Assembly (NCBI GenBank): GCA_012295275.1
Contig: CM022675.1
Location: 11,764,516-11,799,515 of the forward strand
DNA from: Chrysomallon squamiferum
Lineage: Eukaryota > Mollusca > Gastropoda > Neomphalida > Peltospiridae
Length of the DNA: 35,000 nucleotides
Reading direction: 5' to 3'
Every line of letters starts with the position of its first letter. Position 1 is the first letter of the stretch. A program made the translations under genes and the position numbers. Positions 1 to 12,719 of this stretch are shown in pieces. Below the pieces are notes generated by a model, which was not told the DNA's origin, searched no databases, and was given only the letters and a program-made list of their open reading frames with translations.

Positions 1-569
1 CTACTACTACTACTACTACTGCTGCTGCTACTACTACTACTACTACTACTATGACTACTACTACTGCTGCTGCTACTACTACTGCACTACTATTACTGCT
101 ACTACTACTACTACTGCCACCACCATCATCACCATTATTACTATTTACTAATGCTACTACTACTACTACTACTACCACTACTATTACTGCTATCACTGCT
201 ACCACTACTACACACTACTACTACTACTACCACTACTACAACAACAACCACAATCATCACCATTATTACTACTACTACTACTACCACACTACTACTACCA
301 CTACTACACACACACATATATATATACTACTACTATATATACTGACTACTACTACTATATATGCTACTACTACTACTACCACTACTTACTGCTGCTATAT
401 ACCATCATTACACATATATATATATACTACTACTACTACTACTACACATACTACTGCAACACATATATATATTACTCATACTACTATATACTACTACATA
501 TATACTCATACTACTACTACTGCAATCGTTATCTCTAGAATCCATTATTGCAACTACACACATATCCTA

Positions 570-601
<32 letters not shown>

Positions 602-855
602 TATATTACTATATACTACTATTACTTCTATCACTTCTACCACACATATATATGCACACTACTGTGTTCATTATTACTACTACTGCTACCACCACCACCA
701 CCACCCACCACACCACCACCACCACCATCACCACCACCACCACCACCACAACAACAACAACAACAACACTACACCTGCAACCCCTATTATTACTACACAT
801 ATACCTAATGCACACACAGACAAACACCAATCCAAACACACACACACACACACAC

Positions 856-895
<40 letters not shown>
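1..895. repeat. (ACT)n-rich triplet array ending in (CA)n, intronic
   Basis: Almost continuous imperfect CTA/ACT triplets with islands of (TA)n, (CCA)n near 685-750 and (CAA)n near 750-770, closing with (CA)n at about 837-890. It lies upstream of the first visible ZP exon and is presumably an intron of that gene. Long low-complexity open frames of Thr, Leu or Tyr runs across it result from stop-poor triplets, not coding. Confidence 0.9.
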
Positions 896-896
<1 letters not shown>

Positions 897-982
897 AATA
901 AATGGACAGACAGACAGACTGACAGTCTGATGCATGCCATGGTCTGATTCTTTTTTCTTTTTTTTCCCACGGTTTTGATCAG

Positions 983-4412
<3,430 letters not shown>

Positions 4413-4501
4413 AAATAACCAGAGCCTCGGTGAAGAGAAGGAGAGAGAGAGAGAGAGAGAGAGAGAAAAAAGAAAAAAAAAAAAAATAAAAAATATATTA
4501 A

Positions 4502-4507
4502 AATAAA
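4502..4507 (+). terminator. candidate polyadenylation signal AATAAA of the ZP gene
   Basis: AATAAA lies 90 nt after the TGA at 4410-4412, downstream of a (GA)n tract (4438-4466) and an A-rich run. It is the clearest canonical hexamer close to the stop; A-rich sequence nearby makes the exact site uncertain. Confidence 0.5.
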
Positions 4508-4837
4508 GTATCAGTACAGATTCATTAATTAGTTTCGTATTAAATTTTGAAATCGAGGGAGGGAGAGAGAGAGAGAGATTAAAATAAGAGAAAGCGAAAT
4601 ATTTTTATTAAACCCGTCGGACAGTACTCCGTGGAATGGGAAAAAACGTAAAGGATTGAAGAAATTTTTTTTTTTTTTTTTTTTTTTTAAATCCTGTTCC
4701 AGTATATCGCATGTATTAATGATATTAATCATTTGCTAATAGTAAAGTAAAACAGATATGTATTCATTTTTACTTTATACTTTTATTTATTCATTTATTT
4801 ATTCATTTATTTATTTATTTATTTATTATTGTTATTA

Positions 4838-4904
<67 letters not shown>

Positions 4905-5043
4905 CGACTTCAGAAGGATGCATTTGACCAGGTTTCTTTAGTCTCGTTTTCTCTACACAACATGAAAGTGTCACTAGGAAAATTAAGAGAATCATCGAAC
5001 CTAATATCGTACGAATAGCTCTCTGCTGATATATGTGTGTGCG

Positions 5044-5109
<66 letters not shown>

Positions 5110-6034
5110 CATGTGGCAGCAGAGGACTCATGTACAGACACATCCCAGTGACTTTTAATAGGCTACTGGTACCTTTGGGGTTGCGAACGCTCCAATCCTG
5201 GTTTACTAGGCATGCTCTGTTTTAAAACTGATTTTACAATACACTGTTGCTGTGACAGTATTGCGGTAAGAATCCAGTGTCATTCAATAGAAGAACGGAC
5301 TCCTATATTTTCTTTTTTTCAAAAAATGTTATTTTATAACAGCCTCTGTTAGAAATTAGAAATTTATAATACTTAGAAATGCAATCTACACATCTTTATG
5401 AGTAGATACAACAAATAGATTAATGCTGAAGATTATCTATAGCAGTGCACAAACGAATTATTTTAAACCTTCTTGGTTATTATTTAAAGTGTTAACAATA
5501 TGGTGAGAATCGAAGTATGACAATAAAATAATGGGGTTCAAAACTATTCGAACGCCGGCAGTTTACACAGTTATAAAATACGGAGTTGTGACTTCACTGA
5601 GTATGGGAGAGACTGGTATGTTGTTCTTTTCACAACATTAAATAGAAATTTAATAATCGGGGCACATCTGAACTCCCAATTTGAAGTGGTCTGTTTATAA
5701 ATAAAATAGAAAAAATAAAAAAAATAATAATAAAAAAAACAGAAAAAAATAAAAATAAAAATAAATAAAAAATCAAACAAAATAAAAATAAAAATAAAAT
5801 AAAATATAAATAATAATAACGTAAAGGTAGAAGTAATAAGTATTAGAAACAAAAATATTTAATTACATTAATAACAATAAAAACAAGAAAGAATAATAAA
5901 TACAGAACTATATATATATATATATATTTCTCAAGCATTTATTTTATTCGAAAGAAAATAGTAGGTGTATCTAGATTATTGCTGTAGAGTACAATGGATT
6001 TCTTTTCTTGTTAGCAAATAAACAGAATCGTAAT
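4508..6034. other. intergenic interval, simple repeats only
   Basis: No gene recognised. Contents: a GA tract (about 4561-4578), a T run near 4664-4688, TTTA/TTCA repeats from about 4783, (TTA)n to about 4902, (GT)n at about 5045-5100 and an A-rich AAATA-type stretch at about 5700-5815. The right half, from about 5592, belongs to the first copy of the tandem segmental duplication. Confidence 0.7.
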
Positions 6035-6040
6035 TTTATT
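6035..6040 (-). terminator. candidate polyadenylation signal AATAAA for the papain-like gene
   Basis: TTTATT on the + strand reads AATAAA on the - strand, about 220 nt after the TAA at 6261. The region is AT-rich, so chance occurrence is likely. Confidence 0.25.
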
Positions 6041-6260
6041 TTGTTATTATTTTTTTTTGTCTCTTTAAAGACATTTTCCATTAATGCAGGTTAATCATTA
6101 TTCTGTCAGTTTTACGTTACAGTTAAAAGAACGAGCTATAATGTTTGATTTTTAAAAAAATCATCGTCTTTTCAAGTCATAATTCTAATTCTGATTAGTA
6201 TTGTAAGTCTATTCCTATTTGTCCACTACATGTGAAATTAACTGAAATCGTGTTGTCCTT

Positions 6261-6704
6261 TTATGAAGGATCCGCACTGAAAAAAGTAGCCAACATCGAT
6301 ATGTAACCTTTCGTGATTCTTGTTAAGTAACGGTAGAGAATTCTTGGAGACCACACAAAATTTGGACTAAAAGAAGCACCTCCTTCCCGTAGAGCTTTGT
6401 ATACGACCCAACAGCAGTTGGTACCAATCAAGAAATAGCTTCCTTCCATCTTCCAACGATTCCACCATTCTACAATCTTCGCAAGGTTGTACTCTGCATC
6501 ACTGAGATAGATGATCTTGTCAGGTTTTCTCCCTTCAGCTTCTATGTCTTCTTCAAGAATTTCAGGGGTCGATCCGTGAATGGTTAATGGTTTACTTTTC
6601 TTTTTCCCGTCGTCCGGCCACCAGCTTATGTACACGTCTTCGGTGACTTCCAGTGATGCATGACCAACTGAAAGTCCTTTAGAAAACCAGATGTAAACCT
6701 TCAT
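6261..6704 (-). CDS. small protein with permuted papain-like (NlpC/P60-like) layout
   Basis: A 147-codon uninterrupted frame, ATG at 6704-6702 and TAA at 6263-6261. Twelve bases upstream of the ATG is a good splice acceptor (TTTCTCTTTCAG, ending at 6716), so the coding region probably sits in one exon behind a 5' UTR intron. Seen: an N-terminal strand MKVYIWFSKG, then VGHASLEV with a candidate catalytic His at residue 15, then YISWWPDD, and near residues 97-98 the motif GTNCCWVVYKALREGG. His before a Cys that begins a helix is the order of circularly permuted papain-like hydrolases (NlpC/P60, LRAT-like). That assignment is inference from motif layout; I do not recognise a named orthologue. 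There is no signal peptide or membrane helix. A damaged paralogue lies at 9004-9428. Confidence 0.62.
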   Translation of the reverse strand: MKVYIWFSKGLSVGHASLEVTEDVYISWWPDDGKKKSKPLTIHGSTPEILEEDIEAEGRKPDKIIYLSDAEYNLAKIVEWWNRWKMEGSYFLIGTNCCWVVYKALREGGASFSPNFVWSPRILYRYLTRITKGYISMLATFFSADPS

Positions 6705-6814
6705 ACTTTACTTGTCTGAAAGAGAAACATTCTCGTCAAAATTCTGAAATGATGTGTAGATAAATATAATCACTGTTATCTGGATTTCTTGCTACGTACA
6801 CTGAAAGCTAGTCC

Positions 6815-7154
6815 TCTACTCTTCCCTTAGAGCTCTGAACACTTGATATCTACTCTTCCCTTAGAGCTCTGAACACTTGATATCTACTCTTCCCTTAGAG
6901 CTCTGAACACTTGATATCTACTCTTCCCTTAGAGCTCTGAACACTTCATGTCTACTCTTCCCTTAGAGCTCTGAACACTTCATGTCTACTCTTCCCTTAG
7001 AGCTCTGAACACTTCATGTCTACTCTTCCCTTAGAGCTCTGAACATTTGATATCTACTCTTCCCTTAGAGCTCTGAACACTTCATGTCTACTCTTCCATT
7101 AGAGCTCTGAACACTTCATGTCTACCCTTACTTTGAGAGCTTTGACGTCCGTCT
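6815..7154. repeat. 34-bp minisatellite, nine full copies plus a degenerate tenth
   Basis: Units start at 6815, 6849, 6883, 6917, 6951, 6985, 7019, 7053 and 7087; each is exactly 34 bp and starts TCTACTCTTCCCTTAGAGCT. Two variants alternate in blocks, ending CACTTGATA or CACTTCATG. Each unit contains the 8-bp palindrome AGAGCTCT. From 7121 the units decay, with recognisable remnants to about 7240. The array lies immediately 5' of the papain-like gene on its strand, in the presumed first intron or promoter. Confidence 0.95.
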
Positions 7155-7559
7155 ATCTTTCGTGACATTAAAGCTTTAACACTTGCTATCTACACCGCCA
7201 ACTGTGCTTTCTATCTATCGTAACTTGTTCAGCTTTGTGTCTGTGAAAGATTTTTTTTCGCTCAGTAATCGTCAGAAAACACTTATTTTATTAGAAAAGA
7301 AAAAAGTATCCATTTGCCTTATTACTGTGTTGGTTAAACTCACATTGTAAATAATTTCAAAGCATCCCTCTTAGTTACTGGAAACAGACTACAAAGAGGG
7401 TGAAAGCTGAATTTCTTTCTATACTAATGTAGTAAAATATTTAAACTTTATTAACATTTTAATTAAAGATTATCGTAATTAATATAATTTGTATAAAAAA
7501 AGAACTGATTGCTACCTGGTACCTTTGCATAGTGTGCAATAGTCGGAAACTACATTGAA

Positions 7560-7579
7560 ATAGATTATGTGGACTATTT

Positions 7580-7648
<69 letters not shown>

Positions 7649-7678
7649 TTGTGTATTTAAATAGTCCACATAATCTAT
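7560..7678. repeat. (CA)n enclosed by a perfect 23-bp inverted repeat
   Basis: The arm at 7560-7582 (starts ATAGATTATGTGGACTATTT) is exactly complementary to 7656-7678. The loop is about 73 nt, almost all (CA)n (7583-7645) followed by GGTTTGTGTA. The layout suits a MITE-like hairpin element whose centre became, or carried, a microsatellite. It has no counterpart in duplication copy 2. Confidence 0.9.
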
Positions 7679-7894
7679 ATACACTCACTTAATCACACAC
7701 ATACACACATATAAAGAAAAGTAAAACAAAGATGATGACAACGAAAATTAAATTATCATTATATCCTTTTTTTAATGGAAATAGAACAAATTCGGACACT
7801 GAATTCATCTTTGATACTGAAACCTAAACGACGAGGAAACATTTGCGAATTTCGTCAAGGGTTTGCTTCTAATGAGCAGTAATAATTTGATTTA

Positions 7895-7962
7895 AGTTTG
7901 TTGACAAAGAGTTTGATGAAAGTTTGTTGACAAAGAGTTTGATGAAAGTTTGTTGACAAATA
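7895..7962. repeat. 26-bp direct tandem repeat, about 2.6 copies
   Basis: The unit starting AGTTTGTTGACAAAGAGTTT occurs at 7895-7920 and 7921-7946, with a third partial copy at 7947-7962. The first two copies are identical. Confidence 0.9.
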
Positions 7963-8379
7963 TGTTATAGATATATATTCGCTTTTACGTGATACTTACA
8001 TTTTCTGTGTCGTTTGTTTTCCCAGAAGAAGTTTTCGAAACTTTAGTAAGTTCTATTTAAAGAGATTTGTTTCACTTTCTATTTCCTTAATTTTCATTCG
8101 ATGAATCATAACATGATGACGAATGCAGAAAATATTTAATAATTTTTTTAAATTTAATTAAATTGAATTTTTAAAAAAAAGTAAATAAATGATTAAAGTT
8201 GACAGTAATTTTCAATAATTTAATATGTCTCTAATAGTAAAGGTTTACAGGGAAGCAGTGTGAAATTTAGTAGATAATAAACAAATGAATAAATGAATCT
8301 AGAAACCCCTGATAGCGAGATGTGTCACGTGACCTTATCGTTGTTTTATTGTTGATAGTTGAAGTGCCTGATGTGAAAA

Positions 8380-9830
8380 ACTCGTATGTGACTGACTGGT
8401 ATGTTGTTCTTTTCACAACTTTAAACAGAAATTTCCAAATCGGTGCAAATCTGAACTCCCAATTTGAAGTGATCTGTGTATTAATAAATCAAAAACATAA
8501 ATATAATAAATAACAACAGAATAAAAAAAAAAAAAAAAAAAAAAAAAATAAAAAATTATAAATAATAAAAAAAAAGGATAAATAATAATAAATAAATAAA
8601 TAAATAAATAAATAAAATATAAATAATAATAACATAAAGATAAAAGATCCATAGAAAAAAATATTTAATTACGTTAACAACAATAAAAACAAAAGGGAAT
8701 AATAAATACAGAACTATATATATATATATATAGCATTTATTTTATTCGAAAGAAAATAGCAGGTGTATCTAGATTATTGCTGTAGAGTACAATGGATTTC
8801 TTTTCTTGTTAGCAAATAAGCAGAATCGTAATTTTATTTTGTTATTTTTTTTTTTTTTTTTTTTGGTTTCTTTAAAGACATTTTCCATTAATGCAGGTTA
8901 ATCAACACGGATTTTCAAGTTATAATTCTAATTCTGATTAGTATTGTCATTTTATTCCTATTTGTCCATTACATGTGAAATTAACTGAAATCGTGTTGTC
9001 CTTTTATTAAGGATCCGCATTGAAATAAGAGGCCAACATTGGTACGTAACCTTCCGTGATTCTTATTAAGTAACGGTAGAGAGCGAATGGATACCATGGG
9101 AACATTTGAAAAGCAAAAGGAGCACCTCCTTCCCGTAGGGCTTTGTATACGACCCAACAGCAGTTGGTATCAAAAAGGGAATAACTTCCTTCCATCTTCC
9201 AACGATTCCACCATTTTACAATCTTCTGAGATAGATGATCTTGTCCTGTTCTCTCCCTTCAGCTGCTATGTCTTCTTCAAGACTTTCAGGGGTCGGTCCG
9301 TGAATGGTTAATGGTTTACTTTTCATTTTCCCGTCGTCCGGCCACCAGCTTATGTACACGTCTTCGGTGACTTACAGTGATGCATGACCAACTGATCCTC
9401 CTCGAGGAAACCAGATGTAAGCCTTCATATTTTACTTGTCTGAAACAGAAACATTCTCGTCAAAATTCCGTAGTGATGTGCAGATAAATACATACACTGT
9501 TATCTGGTTTTCTTGCTACGTACACTGAATGGTGAGGTTTGGACGCTTGATATATCTATCCTAACTTTGAGAAACTTGCTTTCTGGCTGCTTATCCCAAT
9601 TTTTAGAGTTTTGTACGTTTTCTATCATCAGTGGCATTTGAAATATGGATTTATTGGCAAATAAGAATATATTCATCTTTTATATGATCCTTACATTTTC
9701 TGTATCGATTTTCGTCAACTTTTTTCTAATTTGATGTATGTTTGTTGATTTTTTGATACTTTAGTAAGCTGTGCTTTTTAAAGAAGACACTTTTTTTTTT
9801 GATTTGTTTCATTATCTATTTATTTAAATA
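8380..9830. repeat. tandem segmental duplication, copy 2
   Basis: Same-orientation partner of 5592-8095, with roughly 85-90 percent identity by eye in the gene part. The offset drifts from about 2784 nt on the left to 2724 nt at the gene start because of small indels, then falls to about 1.7 kb on the right because the minisatellite region is missing. Confidence 0.85.
9004..9428 (-). pseudogene. inactivated paralogue of the papain-like gene
   Basis: Aligns throughout with the gene at 6261-6704, including the upstream TTTCAG acceptor and ATG (9428-9426). Two disabling lesions are visible. Codon 19, GAA in the intact copy, is TAA here (9374-9372). A 22-nt deletion, junction near 9225, removes the bases between CTATCTCAG and AAGATTGTA and shifts the frame. 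After the shift the downstream part, with the TNCCWVVYKALREGG-type motif, is again readable in another frame. The His motif VGHASL is retained. Regulated or readthrough use is possible but unsupported. Confidence 0.88.
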
Positions 9831-9925
9831 TTATAAGGGAAAAGATCGTAAGATTTTTATTCGAAAACTAATAAGAAACGATGAACATCGAACTGGTACG
9901 GACATTTCCGAGTCTTTATATTGTT

Positions 9926-10230
9926 TTGTCACCTGGAGCGGTATAAAAAACCTAAATCTGATTGTTTATTTCCTTTTCTTTCCTATTTTTTTTTTTTTCT
10001 CTCCATACTCAGTTTAAACATATTAGTGTTTACAATATACAACTACTACTACTACTACTAAATAAATAAAAAATAATAAAAAAAAGATAAGAGTTCATGC
10101 GTGCGTATGTATGTTTTATCTCCTGGAGCGGTATAAAAGAATAAATCTGATATTTTATTTTTGTTTATTTGTTTTATTTTATTTTTTTTTTTTTTCCCCA
10201 TACTCAGTTTATACATTTTGTGTTATTTTA
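9926..10230. repeat. local duplication of a roughly 100-bp segment
   Basis: CCTGGAGCGGTATAAAA followed by AAATCTGAT and, further on, CATACTCAGTTTA, occurs twice: about 9933-10017 and 10121-10212. The two copies are separated by an ACT/AAAT-rich spacer. No coding content is recognised between 9.83 and 11.5 kb apart from this and the dispersed repeat at 10278. Confidence 0.75.
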
Positions 10231-10277
10231 AAATTATAATAATAATAAAAAAGAGTAAGAGAGAGTTAAAATCCGTT

Positions 10278-10375
10278 TATTATTCAAGTTGTTACATCAT
10301 CTTATCGAAGAAGAAGAAAAACCTTTGCTATGGCTTTTACACCACGAAACTGGTTTTGTCAATTTTGTACCGCAG
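10278..10375. repeat. dispersed repeat, copy A
   Basis: The stretch starting ATTATTCAAG, with TTTTACACCA, AAACTG and TTTGTACCGC in order, resembles 32984-33089 in the contactin-like gene in the same order and spacing. It is probably part of a transposable element; the class was not identified. Confidence 0.6.
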
Positions 10376-10439
10376 ATCCACTAACCGACGAACAGTGGAT
10401 TGTACGAGAAAGTCTGTTCGGGGAAATAATGCAGTATGA

Positions 10440-11531
10440 AAAATGAACCATCAGCAGGTTAACTTTATTCGTAAAAACTTTAAGGCAAATATTTATTTAA
10501 CTTTGATTTGATGTTCGATAGAATAAGGCTGAAAGAGCCATATTAATTTTGCACTTTCGTCAACTGAGCAAAACAATTCTTAAACGAAATCCTGTGTTTT
10601 GTCACGTAGACATCGGCCGGCGCAGTGACGGTGTTAAGCGACTTAAGGAATTACAGTTTAACAACAAATTAATAAACCTCATTTCATTAATAATATTCTT
10701 TTTAAAATTATACATCAAATTAACATTGAATAAGCAGTAATTATACAGTTTATTGATATACATTTTTTCTTTTTAATTTTTAAAGATCTGTATTTAATAT
10801 TATTGTATATACAATATATATATATATAAAACAAATATAGAAAAAAATAATAATTAAAAAAATAATATAAAGATATCGCATTTCAGATTTCTGTTTTGTA
10901 TTTTAATAACAACAGAAATGATACCGCAGTCTAATGCTAAATACAAAAACATAAAAGAGGAGATAATCAGGGTGACTTCCACCATTTTGTCTTAATAATA
11001 TTGTATTGTCGTTTGTATGTATTTTTATTTATTTAATTTAATTTAAGTTAATTTAATTTTAGAACACAATAAGAAAGATTATAATAATACAGTGTAAATG
11101 AAAAGCAGTTATGCTAAATTACAAATACTTCAGAAACATATTTCATGTTTGGTATGTGGTGTGTGTGTGTGTGTGTTGTCATTTTTATTTAATTTAATCT
11201 CTGAAATTAACAAAAATATGAACTTTTATCAGCTTCTGTTTTTAACTGTAAATTTCTATATGGTATGATGCTATTTAATTTTATGAACTGGAGATGGTAA
11301 ACTACATTAATTAAAGTTCTGAAAGGTGCAGAAATTTCTAAACCAAATACTTCCAAACTAGGAAATAAATATAATATGTTACAGCATAAGGAACTTGTAA
11401 ATAAACAAAACAAAATTCCAAAAAAAATCGTTTATTTTTGGTTGTTGTTTTTTTTTCAAATATTCAAAATATTGTTAACTATTGCTTTCCCACTAATGTT
11501 ATCTCATAAAATGCACATTTATTTTTTTCAG
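10440..11531. other. gene-free stretch upstream of the RRM gene
   Basis: AT-rich sequence with no supported coding exon. A 5' non-coding exon and promoter of the RRM gene should lie here, because the coding exon is preceded by a strong acceptor-like TTTTTTTCAG. No TATA box or CpG island stands out; a GC-richer patch occurs near 10598-10640. Confidence 0.4.
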
Positions 11532-11540
11532 ATGTTCTGA
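11532..11540 (+). promoter_or_regulatory. two-codon upstream ORF (ATG TTC TGA) directly after the acceptor
   Basis: If TTTTTTTCAG ending at 11531 is the acceptor of a 5' UTR intron, the exon begins with ATG TTC TGA, which stops 8 nt before the main ATG at 11549. GAGTAAGA directly after it also resembles a splice donor. Whether this sequence is in the mRNA is not known. Confidence 0.35.
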
Positions 11541-11548
11541 GTAAGAAA

Positions 11549-12672
11549 ATGGCAGAAACAGAAGCACCCTCTAGTGGTAGACAACTTAGGCGGCGACAGT
11601 GGTGGCAAAATAAACATAATATACTTTCAGAGAGAAAAATAGAGGAGAAGACAGACAAAAATGGTTAGTTTTTCTACATTAGGGTACCGAATCAATTATC
11701 CATGATCCTGAAATCCGGAAGTTTTTTCCCGACACTATTTTCATAGTTCGCGCACGCATGTGTTGTCCTCACCAGACCAGAACTACTCTTTCAGGCCTCG
11801 TGGCTTTCATTCACTCGCCGCATTGTTTACGTGTCGAGTCGCCACAGTTGTGTATCGTCAATTTTCTTTATGTTTTTAATTTTAAAATGTTTTGCCTAAG
11901 GAGTCTGGATAATTGGTCTGGTACCCATATTAACATAAAATTAAGAAATTTTACATCTGTCTGTCTGTCTATCTGTATGTAAAATATCCTCATCTATTTG
12001 GTATTCCACATCTGGCTTATGCTGTCATTTAGATTAGAATATGTATGTAAAATATTAATTACTGCTGATTAATTGTGAAACAGCAACAATGAGTTTGCTG
12101 ATGTTGTTGCAGTTATCATACAAGAGCTCTCTGTTTATTTCATCATTGTTAACACTGAAATATTCTGAGGTACCATCATATTGTCATTTATTTATTTATT
12201 TATTTGTTCAGTTTCTGAATAGGGTAAACACTTTCACAGTAGACTTTCAGCTTCTGAAATGTTTGCTTATAATTAGTAATGTAAATGTTTTATTATTTGT
12301 ATATGTATGAGTGAGTTAATGAATGAATGGGTGTGTGTGTATTTGTGTGATAGTGAGTGAGTTTGTGAGTAATGAGTGTGAGTGTTTTTCTGTGGTTTGG
12401 GTGTAATTGTTGTTTGTGTGTGTGCGTGTTTGTGTGTGTTTGTTATTTGAGTGTGAGTGTGTTGGTGGATGTGGCAGTCATTATTATCTATAATAATTGA
12501 AATAGCAAACTTTATTATTACAGTTGTCGTTGTAGTAGTCATTGTTGTGGTAGTGGTGCTGGTGGCATGCTAAAATAACTGAAAATCTAAACAACGTATT
12601 TAGGTCCTTTCATACCAGCAAATTCATTTCAGTTTCACAATTTAATATATTATCTACTTTATTTAATTTAAT

Positions 12673-12719
<47 letters not shown>

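Larger units (their letters stand above)
5592..8095. repeat. tandem segmental duplication, copy 1
   Basis: Sequence from about 5592 (GACTGGTATGTTGTTCTTTT at 5611) matches copy 2 from about 8380 in the same orientation. The match runs through the A-rich block, the TA tract, the 3' flank and all of the papain-like gene, and resumes around 7980-8095 (CTTACATTTTCTGT, ACTTTAGTAAG, GATTTGTTTCA). Copy 1 contains about 1 kb not seen in copy 2: the 34-bp minisatellite, the hairpin-flanked CA array and the 26-bp repeats. Confidence 0.85.

Noticed and set aside
51-897. Long Thr/Leu/Tyr/His-rich open frames in the left 0.9 kb
   Set aside because: They are open in several frames because ACT/CTA triplets contain few stops; composition is pure repeat with no domain or splice logic.
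6815-7120. CRISPR-like array
   Set aside because: 34-bp units are contiguous with no unique spacers and the genome is eukaryotic; it is a minisatellite.
10549-10740. 63-codon + strand frame near a GC-richer patch
   Set aside because: Short, basic and hydrophobic composition consistent with random AT-rich sequence; no homologous motif recognised.
10961-10990. ETS-like ACTTCC and YY1-like CCATTTT motifs upstream of the RRM gene
   Set aside because: Short motifs in AT-rich sequence 550 nt away with no mapped transcription start; not strong enough to call a promoter.
11758-11982. 74-codon + strand frame in RRM intron 1
   Set aside because: Mostly inside the 245-bp TIR element; no recognisable protein, and the exon 1-exon 2 phase is satisfied without it.
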